Positions 6,650 through 12,944 of a stretch of 27,169 nucleotides of DNA are shown here, piece after piece (position 1 is the stretch's first letter; each line of letters starts with the position of its first letter). A model generated the notes under the pieces. That model was not told where the DNA came from. It saw nothing but the letters and a program-made list of their open reading frames with translations, and did no database searches. Source of the DNA: a virus; the IMG/VR virus record IMGVR_UViG_3300044621_001215, positions 1 through 27,169 of that record; one strand, 5' to 3'. A program made the position numbers and the translations under genes.

Positions 6650-6922
6650 ATGGAAAGATATCAATTAATCGGAGAACTGCAAAAAAAGTACCCGAAAATG
6701 TTTTTACGAACTACCGAAGAATTTGACGGCACACCAAACGGCATATGGACTAATGGAGAGGAGCCCCCAGTAAACACAAAAGGGCTACCTCTATTTAACT
6801 ATTATGCAGAAAATAATAGTTATGATTTTGGCATTGAAACCAATTTTAGCCAATATTTAGATGAATTAGGCTGGTATTGTGAATGGTATGATGCTGGAAC
6901 AATTTTCATAGTACCTAATTAA
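6650..6922 (+). CDS. conserved phage hypothetical protein (GWYCEWYDAGT motif)
   Basis: A 90-residue protein with GIWTNGEE (~31-38), LPLFNYYAE (~46-54) and GWYCEWYDAGTIFIVP (~74-89). The combination GIW...LF-x-YY...GWY-x-EWYDAGT is a conserved phage hypothetical family in my recollection; no function is known. Leader CCAATTAAACA-ATG. Confidence 0.75.
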   Translation: MERYQLIGELQKKYPKMFLRTTEEFDGTPNGIWTNGEEPPVNTKGLPLFNYYAENNSYDFGIETNFSQYLDELGWYCEWYDAGTIFIVPN

Positions 6923-6957
6923 AAAAAATAAATTAATAAAATAAAAACCAATTAACC

Positions 6958-7164
6958 ATGAAAACACAACAAATTAATTTATCAAGAATGTACACAAATG
7001 CAAATGTAACCGCAACAGACGGAAAATTTACAAGAACAGAAAGCATTGATCTAATCAACAATGAATTATTTTCTGATGTTGGCTCCGCTGATGATATTAA
7101 AGAGCTTTACGAGGGATTTTGGGGCGGCCAGATACAAGTAACCAATGTTGAATTAACCAATTAA
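6958..7164 (+). CDS. hypothetical small protein
   Basis: A 68-residue acidic protein (DLINNELFSDVGSADDIKELYEGFWGG) of unknown function. Leader CCAATTAACC-ATG after a 30-nt A/T run. Its last codons (ELTN-stop) are encoded by CCAATTAA, again overlapping motif and stop. Confidence 0.6.
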   Translation: MKTQQINLSRMYTNANVTATDGKFTRTESIDLINNELFSDVGSADDIKELYEGFWGGQIQVTNVELTN

Positions 7165-7176
7165 ACAAATTAAACC

Positions 7177-7392
7177 ATGAAAAAAATAACCTTTGATTTT
7201 ACCCCTTATGTATTGGGATCTTGTAATGTAGAAGTAAACCGATATAATGAGAATGATGAATTAATATCATACTCAAAATTTACTTCTCATAAAATAGACG
7301 GCAGATTAAAATTTGAAAACTTTGATGTTGGCGGACACAATTTAAGTGAAGCAGAAGTAAGCTACATAGAAACTATATTATTAAATAATTAA
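7177..7392 (+). CDS. hypothetical small protein
   Basis: A 71-residue protein with beta-strand character (KITFDFTPYVLGSCNVEVNRY). Unknown function. Leader CCAATTAAACAAATTAAACC-ATG. Confidence 0.6.
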   Translation: MKKITFDFTPYVLGSCNVEVNRYNENDELISYSKFTSHKIDGRLKFENFDVGGHNLSEAEVSYIETILLNN

Positions 7393-7395
7393 ACC

Positions 7396-7413
7396 ATGAA
7401 AAAATATTTTTAA
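7396..7413 (+). other. 5-codon minimal ORF after a start leader
   Basis: Directly after the preceding stop the sequence reads TTAAACC-ATG-AAA-AAA-TAT-TTT-TAA: an array-type leader and an ATG followed by only four more codons, encoding MKKYF. The stop overlaps a TTAATTAAATTAA palindrome. It may be a vestige of a deleted gene, a leader peptide, or nothing. Confidence 0.3.
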
Positions 7414-7435
7414 TTAAATTAAATATTTACCTTTA
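7410..7435 (+). promoter_or_regulatory. palindrome copy 2 with -7-like element
   Basis: TTAATTAAATTAA at 7410-7422 is followed after 5 nt by TACCTTTA (7428-7435), one base off TAnnTTTG. The next gene starts 20 nt further. The spacing matches the three minus-strand promoters in this window that carry the same palindrome 5-7 nt upstream of the -7 element. Confidence 0.4.
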
Positions 7436-7455
7436 TTTTACAAAAAAAATAACCA

Positions 7456-7680
7456 ATGACAAAGAAAGAAATGCTGCGCGATACCATGTACCGCATGTAT
7501 AAGGGGGGTACTATACCCTTTGCAGACATGGACGATTTTATAGCCATGTGGAAGGCCTTAGCTGATAAATGGGGAATATACCTTACTGATGAAGAATGGG
7601 ATCAATTTGCCGAGGAAGTTAATAGTGAGGCCTCCAATAGACAAAACGTATTTAATGAGATTTTTGACACACATTTTTAA
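7456..7680 (+). CDS. hypothetical small acidic protein
   Basis: A 74-residue acidic, Trp- and Met-rich helical protein (MDDFIAMWKALADKWGIYLTDEEWDQFAEEV). Unknown function. Probably the first gene of a sub-operon given the promoter-like sequence upstream. Confidence 0.65.
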   Translation: MTKKEMLRDTMYRMYKGGTIPFADMDDFIAMWKALADKWGIYLTDEEWDQFAEEVNSEASNRQNVFNEIFDTHF

Positions 7681-7698
7681 CCAATAAACCAATTAACA

Positions 7699-7896
7699 AT
7701 GGCAAAGTATGAATTAATAAAATCAACTAACCCAAATGGCAGTATTTTTTATCATATCAATAGGAACGGCAGATATATTGATGGCTCACTTACCAATAAT
7801 TTAAGCATAGCCGAAGGAATGTTAAGTGATTTTGAGAATGGCAAACCCAGTGAACCTATTTATGAAACATTAAAAACTATTGAAGTAAATGATTAA
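7699..7896 (+). CDS. hypothetical small protein
   Basis: A 65-residue protein (NGSIFYHINRNGRYIDGSLTNNLSIAEGMLSDFENGK), beta-beta-alpha in appearance. Unknown. Leader CCAATAAACCAATTAACA-ATG is the last clear copy of the start-associated motif. Confidence 0.6.
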   Translation: MAKYELIKSTNPNGSIFYHINRNGRYIDGSLTNNLSIAEGMLSDFENGKPSEPIYETLKTIEVND

Positions 7897-7897
7897 G

Positions 7898-8041
7898 ATG
7901 ATAATGAACTATTTTTCACAAGAACAAAAGGAAAAAAGAAAAAAACTCCGCCAGATAGGGATTGAAATTGCAGAAACCAACGACTATAATGAATTAGTTA
8001 GATTAGTAAATGAATATAATAGATTAAAAGATGAAAACTAA
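7898..8041 (+). CDS. 47-residue basic helical protein
   Basis: A 47-residue ORF beginning MIMNYFSQEQKEKRKKL; starts 1 nt after the previous stop and overlaps the next gene by 11 nt. Highly charged, with an LVRLVNEYNRL helix. The tight packing and overlap suggest translational coupling. Unknown function. Confidence 0.55.
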   Translation: MIMNYFSQEQKEKRKKLRQIGIEIAETNDYNELVRLVNEYNRLKDEN

Positions 8042-8234
8042 ACAAATTAGCGTATTGGAATATGCCAGTAAAGTAAACCCTGAATTTTTTAGGAAGAATA
8101 GGAAGTACCCAGACGCACCGCTAACAAGACACGCTATCATGTACCGCATTAAAAACAATATGCCACTACCAGAAGTATTAAAGTATAACCGCGTAGGTAA
8201 GGTACATGTATTGACTGTAAATGCAAATTTTTAA
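8031..8234 (+). CDS. small HTH-like protein (possible excisionase/MerR-type fold)
   Basis: This 67-residue basic protein reads QISVLEYASKVNP...LTRHAIMYRIKNNMPLPEVLKYNRVGKVHVLTV. The layout (SVxEYA, then xxxAIxYRI, then VGK-x3-L-x-V) resembles excisionase or MerR-like winged-helix DNA-binding proteins of phages. The HTH would cover ~6-45 and the C-terminal strand pair ~52-66. Inferred by pattern only; it could control this region. Overlaps the previous gene by 11 nt. Confidence 0.55.
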   Translation: MKTKQISVLEYASKVNPEFFRKNRKYPDAPLTRHAIMYRIKNNMPLPEVLKYNRVGKVHVLTVNANF

Positions 8235-8256
8235 TAACAACTAAACCAACAAACCA

Positions 8257-8454
8257 ATGAAAACAAACTTAGAATGGGTGATCAACTGCATTAACTCATG
8301 CACTAACCTAGAACAATTAAAGACATGTGAAGTAATTATCGGGCTTTACAAATTTAGATTAGCCAAAGACGGCATGACAGAAGCGGACATATACGCCGAA
8401 GAAAGCCAGTTATTAACCGCTTATCTGGATAAGGAGGCCATGTTATTAATCTAA
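8257..8454 (+). CDS. hypothetical small helical protein
   Basis: A 65-residue protein with INSCTNLEQLKTCEVIIGLYKF, a two-helix pattern seen in small phage proteins. Leader AACAACTAAACCAACAAACCA-ATG. Its stop overlaps the next start (TAATG). Confidence 0.6.
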   Translation: MKTNLEWVINCINSCTNLEQLKTCEVIIGLYKFRLAKDGMTEADIYAEESQLLTAYLDKEAMLLI

Positions 8455-8648
8455 TGGGTAACAGGTATCAAATATCCGAGTCTGCCATGATCCAAATGGA
8501 GAATGACTACCTAAAAGAAAGGATAGAATTATTAAAAAATGAAGTTAGATACTTAAAGGAAAAGTTATTGTCTTATGAGGAAACCAGCACCAGAGAAGGA
8601 TATAATGCAGAGCAAACGTCAGGAACTCAAATCATCAGGGATAATTGA
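8454..8648 (+). CDS. small coiled-coil protein
   Basis: A 64-residue protein. Residues ~12-45 (MENDYLKERIELLKNEVRY and on) have clear heptad spacing for a coiled coil. Start overlaps the previous stop by one base (TAATG). The 3' end overlaps the following gene in another frame by 44 nt. Function unknown. Confidence 0.6.
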   Translation: MGNRYQISESAMIQMENDYLKERIELLKNEVRYLKEKLLSYEETSTREGYNAEQTSGTQIIRDN

Positions 8649-8796
8649 GGTATGGGTAAATGATGAATTGTATGCAACAAAGCAGTTCAAAGGGAAAAGC
8701 CACCGCAGTAAAATTATTCAGGAATGGCTGCAAATGATAGGCAAACCCTTTGAGCCAAGAAAAATTTATTTAGTAGTAAAACCAATGCACTTATGA
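8605..8796 (+). CDS. hypothetical small protein
   Basis: A 63-residue basic protein with SGIIEVWVNDELYATKQF (beta hairpin) and IIQEWLQMIGK (helix). An ATG at 8575 in the same frame is possible but would overlap the previous gene by 74 nt; 8605 gives 44 nt and is preferred. The stop overlaps the next start (ATGA). Confidence 0.55.
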   Translation: MQSKRQELKSSGIIEVWVNDELYATKQFKGKSHRSKIIQEWLQMIGKPFEPRKIYLVVKPMHL

Positions 8797-9011
8797 CAAA
8801 CATGACACCAATTAGACAAGTAATGGAAGCCAGAAGCTTTCGTAACCAAAATGATTTTGATACATGGTTATTAGATAACTTTGATAGGCTATTCAGTGAA
8901 GAAAAACAAATGATTGCAGAGGCTATGGAATATGCCTTTGATGATAAGGACGGCCATAATAAACATATAATTGAAAAGTATTATTTGGAAAAGTACATTG
9001 AAAAAAAATAA
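8793..9011 (+). CDS. hypothetical small acidic protein
   Basis: A 72-residue helical protein (FDTWLLDNFDRLFSEEKQM). ATGA overlap with the previous gene implies coupled translation. No known domain. Confidence 0.6.
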   Translation: MTNMTPIRQVMEARSFRNQNDFDTWLLDNFDRLFSEEKQMIAEAMEYAFDDKDGHNKHIIEKYYLEKYIEKK

Positions 9012-9017
9012 AAAATC

Positions 9018-9230
9018 ATGACAGAACTACAAAAGCAATACATAGATCAGAACCATAACCAAGAACCAATATCGGTAATGGTAACAGATACCGGCTTGAC
9101 CTACCTTGAAATACTTACCTATTACAAAGAAATGGGCTATGAACCAAGAAAGAAAAGAAGCAGAAGGCATGAACGTAAGACACCTGTTGGCTACTTTGAC
9201 ATTGATAACTATAAACCGGAAACAATATGA
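9018..9230 (+). CDS. small basic, possibly DNA-binding protein
   Basis: A 70-residue protein: an acidic/neutral N-terminal half with a helix-turn-helix-like span (ISVMVTDTGLTYLEILTYYKEMG, discontinuous hydrophobics) followed by a basic cluster (EPRKKRSRRHERK). DNA binding is plausible from charge and layout but unproven. Start follows an AAAAAATC-ATG leader; stop overlaps the next start (ATGA). Confidence 0.55.
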   Translation: MTELQKQYIDQNHNQEPISVMVTDTGLTYLEILTYYKEMGYEPRKKRSRRHERKTPVGYFDIDNYKPETI

Positions 9231-9847
9231 AATTAAATTCAAGCATACCAAACTTTAAGGCATTGGTAAAGAAATCATTTTTTACAAAAGATGATAACGA
9301 TAGCAACGAGTACTACAATGTTTATGTATTCGGCATACAATCATTTGCAGGTAAGATACTCACCTTCCATGTTATTACAGACTCCGGCATGTTAAGAAGC
9401 AGGGTGCCAATATCAGAGATATATACCAAAGTTCCGACAAACGATATACCATTTTATTACAAACAATTATGGGATTGTTTTAGTGAGAATGTAGCAGTTG
9501 TTGAGTATGAGTTTTTAGCCTTCCATAAGGCTCAGGTAGTATTAAGAAATGGCAGTAAGGTATGGGCTACATATATCTTAACTATTGACTGGTATAACAA
9601 TCCATATAGCAAAGAGCCTTCCGACTACAAATGCGGTCATTTGCTTGAATCTGATGACGGATATTTATTGTGTATGCCGAACAATAGAATATTCTGGAAA
9701 GACTCCAACTTTGTAACCAAGCCACTACCAGATGATTTGAAGCAGTTTAAGGTAGATACTGAACTTCCTTCCGTAGAAAACCAATCGGATAGGTGGGTTG
9801 CAGAAGATACAAATTCATTTTATTATGACATAATAGAAAACATATAA
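9227..9847 (+). CDS. conserved phage hypothetical protein, 206 residues
   Basis: This is the largest plus-strand gene before the glycosylation island. Features include YYNVYVFGIQSFAGKILTFHV (~29-49), QLWDCFSENVAVVEYEFL (~81-98), TIDWYNNPYSKEPSDYKCGH (~119-138) and PNNRIFWKDSNFVTKPLP (~151-168). I associate the QLWDCFS / TIDWYNN / PNNRxxW / FVTKP series with a conserved family in Bacteroidota phages whose function is unknown. No signal peptide or TM segment. ATGA overlap with the previous gene. Confidence 0.75.
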   Translation: MKLNSSIPNFKALVKKSFFTKDDNDSNEYYNVYVFGIQSFAGKILTFHVITDSGMLRSRVPISEIYTKVPTNDIPFYYKQLWDCFSENVAVVEYEFLAFHKAQVVLRNGSKVWATYILTIDWYNNPYSKEPSDYKCGHLLESDDGYLLCMPNNRIFWKDSNFVTKPLPDDLKQFKVDTELPSVENQSDRWVAEDTNSFYYDIIENI

Positions 9848-9850
9848 CCT

Positions 9851-10078
9851 ATGAAAACAGCAGTTCAAGAATTAATTGAAATGATGGAAGATGCAAAGGA
9901 AAAGAAGTTAGATTTAATAGATTGGCTCGTTATTATGAAAGTATATAGTACAGAAAAGAAAGAAAAAGACCAGATGATTAACTTTTATAAGTGGATGAAG
10001 ATTAACGAAAATTCAGAGTCTTATTTCCATTATTCAGATGAAGATATGCTTAACGAATATTTAACCCAAAACATATAA
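9851..10078 (+). CDS. small phage protein of the MKTAxQE family
   Basis: This 75-residue charged helical protein begins MKTAVQELIEMM and has EKKEKDQMINFYKW. The N-terminus and its leader (ATAACCTATGAAAACAGCA) are identical at DNA level to those of the 71-residue gene at 20493 in the glycosylation island, so the two genes share a 5' module. Such proteins are common in Bacteroidota phages; function unknown. Confidence 0.7.
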   Translation: MKTAVQELIEMMEDAKEKKLDLIDWLVIMKVYSTEKKEKDQMINFYKWMKINENSESYFHYSDEDMLNEYLTQNI

Positions 10079-10081
10079 CCT

Positions 10082-10285
10082 ATGGAAGCACAAGACAAAG
10101 CAATAGAGCTATTAGATAAGCACATGCTAAAAACAAATAATATAGATAAGGCAAAAGAATTAGCATTAGCAGAAGTAGACAAAATAATAAAATCATCATA
10201 CGCTTACTCGTGTTCAGAGGCTTATGGTAGATTTATGCAAGATCCTTTTTGGGACGAAGTAGAAGAAGAAATTAATAAACTATAA
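10082..10285 (+). CDS. small helical phage protein
   Basis: A 67-residue protein: AIELLDKHML, KAKELALAEVDKIIKSS, then FWDEVEEEINKL. The pattern (ALxxVDxII ... W-x-x-V-x-x-EI) recurs in small phage proteins next to MKTAxQE proteins, which is the arrangement here. Leader TAACCT-ATG. Function unknown. Confidence 0.65.
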   Translation: MEAQDKAIELLDKHMLKTNNIDKAKELALAEVDKIIKSSYAYSCSEAYGRFMQDPFWDEVEEEINKL

Positions 10286-10299
10286 AAACAAATAAATCT

Positions 10300-10488
10300 A
10301 TGAACAAAGATGAAATGTTGGAACAACCAACACCACCAGAAATTACAAGATTAGAAGTAATTAATCACGCTAAAAACGATAAGCCAGTTGGTAGGATATT
10401 AACCTTATACCAAGAGCTTGATGATTTTAAATCAATAGAATTATCCTTTCAAGACGGAGGCAAAACACTTAAAATCTTCTTAGATTAA
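10300..10488 (+). CDS. conserved phage hypothetical protein (LSFQDGGKTLKIFL)
   Basis: A 62-residue protein with ITRLEVINHAK, GRILTLY and the C-terminal IELSFQDGGKTLKIFLD. This ending is one I associate with a conserved phage hypothetical family. It is the last gene before the terminator. Confidence 0.7.
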   Translation: MNKDEMLEQPTPPEITRLEVINHAKNDKPVGRILTLYQELDDFKSIELSFQDGGKTLKIFLD

Positions 10489-10494
10489 TTAAAA

Positions 10495-10519
10495 AAAAGG
10501 TAGTAATACTACTACTTTT
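10495..10519 (+). terminator. hairpin terminator of the early array
   Basis: A dyad GTAGTA (10500-10505) / TACTAC (10510-10515) with loop ATAC, flanked by AAAA on the left and TTTT on the right (one bulged G), 6 nt after the last stop codon. The stem is AT-rich and the T tract short, so termination may be partial. TACTTTTG at 10513-10520 also fits a -7 element. Confidence 0.5.
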
Positions 10520-10520
10520 G

Positions 10521-10687
10521 GCTTCATTTTGTTACCGACTTTGGCAATTTTTACCCTCACTTTATGTCACACTTTTATATAAATATGTGACACTTTTGTA
10601 CGTTCTGATGTACATAATTTGTAATAAACTGCACAATTTGATGTGCTTTTATCCTATATAAAACAATTTAACTTAAAAACAAAAAAC
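10521..10687. other. non-coding gap with clustered dyads
   Basis: No supported gene in these 167 bases. It contains TGTCACA (10565-10571) paired with TGTGACA (10586-10592), spacer 14; TGTAC (10597-10601) with GTACA (10610-10614), loop 8; and GCAC (10631-10634) with GTGC (10643-10646), loop 8. ACACTTTT is directly repeated at 10569 and 10590. It lies where early plus-strand and late minus-strand transcription converge, so regulatory, terminator or origin roles are possible. Confidence 0.4.
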
Positions 10688-10846
10688 ATGAAAAAATTAA
10701 TTGGTATTTTTCAAGTAATCTTTTTCTTTTTAGTTGGCATACCAACTTTCCTTTTTATTTACGGGGCAATAATAATTTCCTTTGCAATAAAGGAGTTACT
10801 CATCTTCATCTTCGGGAGGCGCAAGGTCAATCTGGACAACAGATAG
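10688..10846 (+). CDS. small membrane protein
   Basis: A 52-residue protein: MKKLIGIFQVIFFFLVGIP then a second hydrophobic run (FLFIYGAIIISFAI) and a basic tail (GRRKVNLDNR), predicting one or two TM helices. An in-frame GTG at 10643 exists, but ATG 10688 has the array-type leader CTTAAAAACAAAAAAC. The last 51 nt overlap the 3' end of a minus-strand gene, so one of the two may not be real. Confidence 0.45.
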   Translation: MKKLIGIFQVIFFFLVGIPTFLFIYGAIIISFAIKELLIFIFGRRKVNLDNR

Positions 10847-10954
10847 TATCTTTAAGTCTTTGTATTTTTGTAGCACATCAGACATTGAAACGGCATAAAC
10901 CAGCTTAGTCATTTTGGTCCCTTCCTTTTCAAAGAATATGCGGTACGTTTTCAT
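10796..10954 (-). CDS. small protein with acidic C-terminus
   Basis: A 52-residue protein (MKTYRIFFEKEGTKMTKLVYA) ending in APPEDEDE. An upstream in-frame TTG (10981) would lengthen it, but ATG 10954 overlaps the upstream stop by one base (TGATG), typical of coupled genes. Last gene of the minus-strand unit. It overlaps the convergent membrane-protein gene by 51 nt. Function unknown. Confidence 0.6.
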   Translation of the reverse strand: MKTYRIFFEKEGTKMTKLVYAVSMSDVLQKYKDLKILSVVQIDLAPPEDEDE

Positions 10955-11178
10955 CAGTTTTGCCATTTGCCTTTTGGACAACCCTCTGCCCCTTTTGGTG
11001 AGAAAACTTTTTTACTTGTTGTGCAGCCACATACTTCACAATAATCCCGTAATGTACCCTGAACCCAGTGTTCGCAATCAATACAAGTTAAGAGTCTTTC
11101 TTGCGCAAGCTGGCTTTGTTCCTCTGTTGGATTGAAGGAAGCTGCATAAGATAGGAGTATTTCTTTTAACTTGTTCAT
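10954..11178 (-). CDS. Cys-rich (zinc-ribbon-like) phage protein
   Basis: A 74-residue protein with a helical N-terminus and C32-x2-C35, C47-x2-C50, C52 and C67 in a CPKGKW ending. The paired CxxC knuckles suggest a zinc ribbon. I associate the CxxC...CG-C...CPxGKW layout with a small family frequent in Bacteroidota phages; function unknown. ATGA overlap with the upstream glycosyltransferase gene. Confidence 0.7.
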   Translation of the reverse strand: MNKLKEILLSYAASFNPTEEQSQLAQERLLTCIDCEHWVQGTLRDYCEVCGCTTSKKVFSPKGAEGCPKGKWQN

Positions 11179-12035
11179 ACGAATAAATTGGTATAATCGG
11201 AGTGGTTGCCCCAGTAATCATGAGTTAAAGATAAATTATCTTTGCGATATATTGAGTTGTGGCTGGTAAAATGTACGCCATGATTGATGTGGATAGCTTG
11301 ATTTTGGCAGTTCCATTGGGTTCTATTCATGGTTTGCGTTTCAATCATACCGCTATTAGTACGCAAGGCATTGGGTAAAATGGCCAAACAATGCTCAATG
11401 GCATCATCAAATCTCATGGTCATTTGGTGAAATGGCTCATCATTTTGCCCTCTTTCCTGCCAACCATTAATACAAACGCCTCCGTAATTCATATTGGTAA
11501 GAACGCTGCCCCTGTTAAAATCAGGGAAATCAAAGTAGCCTTCGGGGTACATTACATCATGCTCTAAAAATGAAACGTAGTCGTACTCTCCGGTTTCTTT
11601 GGCTGCGTAAAGGCACTGCATAATTTGTAGCAACTGGTTAAGATGTGATTGGGATTGGTACCAGCTTCTAACTTGGTAAAAAGGGTTTTCCGGCATAGGC
11701 TCCCACATACAAGTTACAATGTCTGCTACTCCATTACTGGCTTTCTTAATTGTATCTAATGATTTGTAGATTGAGGGCCATATCTTTTTATTGTTGTTAT
11801 TGGAATAGAATATGCCCAATTTCCTGCTTTTAGACTTTGGGTATACGAATACACTACCTTCCCTGATACTGAATAAATTGCCGTCTATATCCAGCTCTAA
11901 ATACTTTACCTCCCCAACGGCCGGATCGCCTATAATATCATTATTGGACCTTACTACAAGTTTATCCGATACTACTTTATCTCTAATTAATTGAGTACAA
12001 TCTTGACCTCCGTATGTTGCTTTATTTATGATCAT
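11175..12035 (-). CDS. glycosyltransferase-like protein with N-terminal DUF3395-like domain
   Basis: A 286-residue protein. Residues ~5-50 (ATYGG-x-DCT...SNNDIIGDPAVGEVKYLEL) match my memory of the DUF3395 domain, with its YG...T...N-x3-GDP-x-x-G-x-x-K-x-L signature; this domain occurs in varied proteins and may bind carbohydrate or act as a scaffold. Residues ~70-286 look like a GT-A type glycosyltransferase: an N-terminal Rossmann-like strand (LGIFYSN) and VSFLEHDVMYPEGYF (~154-168), where E158/D160 could be a DxD-type metal site. Donor and acceptor are unknown. It follows an FkbM methyltransferase gene with 1 nt between. Confidence 0.7.
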   Translation of the reverse strand: MIINKATYGGQDCTQLIRDKVVSDKLVVRSNNDIIGDPAVGEVKYLELDIDGNLFSIREGSVFVYPKSKSRKLGIFYSNNNNKKIWPSIYKSLDTIKKASNGVADIVTCMWEPMPENPFYQVRSWYQSQSHLNQLLQIMQCLYAAKETGEYDYVSFLEHDVMYPEGYFDFPDFNRGSVLTNMNYGGVCINGWQERGQNDEPFHQMTMRFDDAIEHCLAILPNALRTNSGMIETQTMNRTQWNCQNQAIHINHGVHFTSHNSIYRKDNLSLTHDYWGNHSDYTNLFV

Positions 12036-12036
12036 A

Positions 12037-12549
12037 TTATCTTTTTGCGTGCATTATACCCATTTGCTCAATATCTGTGCAGAACCAACCAAATTTATTA
12101 GTTGCAAATATCTCAAAACCTAATTCAGTTAGCTTCTTTTCTAGTATTTCTTTACAGGTAGGATTATGGTACTCAACTGCTATCTCCTCTACTGATTCAA
12201 ATTGCTCAGCAGTAATATCCTTCATGTGTTGCTCATGTCCTTCTATATCCATTTTAATTAGCTCTGGTTTATACTCTGTAATCAATCCCAGTAAATCATC
12301 AAAATTAGAAATAGTTTTACAAACAAAAGTATGTTCAGGGAAAGTTGCATTTAGCTTCTCAATTTCTTGGCATGATGCATCTACACCTATTATTTTTTTA
12401 GCTCCTCTATTTATGAAGTATTGAGGAGTTGATTCAAATGGCTGGAACAACCACCCACAACCTAAATCTAACACTACTTTACCTTCTACATTTTGAATGT
12501 CGTTCCAATGCTCTAATGGATTTTCCGACTCTACTACTTTTGTTGTCAT
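12037..12549 (-). CDS. FkbM-family SAM-dependent methyltransferase
   Basis: A 170-residue protein. Motif I KVVLDLGCGW (24-33) binds S-adenosylmethionine, GVDAS (55-59) is motif II, and IKMDIEGHE (98-106) is the FkbM signature (K-x-D-x-EG-x-E). FkbM enzymes commonly O-methylate sugars or related hydroxyls; between two glycosyltransferase genes, methylation of a glycan is the likeliest role. It is shorter than many FkbM proteins but has the core motifs. ATGA overlap with the upstream HNH gene. Confidence 0.85.
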   Translation of the reverse strand: MTTKVVESENPLEHWNDIQNVEGKVVLDLGCGWLFQPFESTPQYFINRGAKKIIGVDASCQEIEKLNATFPEHTFVCKTISNFDDLLGLITEYKPELIKMDIEGHEQHMKDITAEQFESVEEIAVEYHNPTCKEILEKKLTELGFEIFATNKFGWFCTDIEQMGIMHAKR

Positions 12550-12944
12550 GTATATTGATTTTTTGTTTTAGGCTTTGGTAAGCCAAGTTTTTTTGCTTTT
12601 GTATATTGATTTTGACCTTTTAAGTTAGCAAATCCTTTATGATTTCCAGCTTTTACGGCATATAATATATTTTCCGACTGAGTAGTAATCTCTAAATTTT
12701 CTACTCTATTATCATCAATAATATTGTTTTTATGATGAACAACTTTTCCGGCAGTACAGCCGATAAAACTTTCAGCAACAAGCCTGTGGACTAAAAACCA
12801 TTTTTTATTTATTTTAATAGCACAATAACCTATGGAATTTTTTGCATTTTTATACATAGTTCCAGTTATAGAATTAAGTATTTTCCCATCATTTGACACC
12901 ATATAAATGCCACGCTTAGTTTTATAAAATTCTTTCCATGTCAT
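12546..12944 (-). CDS. HNH homing endonuclease with NUMOD4 domain
   Basis: A 132-residue protein. The N-terminal ~50 residues (YMVSNDGKILNS...IGYCAIKI) match NUMOD4, a DNA-binding module of homing endonucleases. The HNH core follows: VHRLVAESFIG (52-62), VVHHKNNIIDDNRVENLEI (68-86), with H70/H71, N79 and N83 as likely metal/catalytic residues. Free-standing, not in an intron. It is joined to both neighbours by ATGA overlaps, so the insertion preserved operon coupling. Its basic tail repeats NQYT (positions ~112-115 and 129-132). Confidence 0.9.
   Translation of the reverse strand: MTWKEFYKTKRGIYMVSNDGKILNSITGTMYKNAKNSIGYCAIKINKKWFLVHRLVAESFIGCTAGKVVHHKNNIIDDNRVENLEITTQSENILYAVKAGNHKGFANLKGQNQYTKAKKLGLPKPKTKNQYT

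Larger units (their letters stand above)
6121..7697 (+). repeat. dispersed start-associated repeat, CCAATTAAAC form
   Basis: CCAATTAAA or a close variant precedes starts at 6121, 6346 and 6356 (tandem), 6639, 6948, 7157 and 7681-7697. It occupies the same place as CCAGTAAAAC upstream, but the two forms hardly mix. Copies often include the stop codon of the previous gene. Confidence 0.7.
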
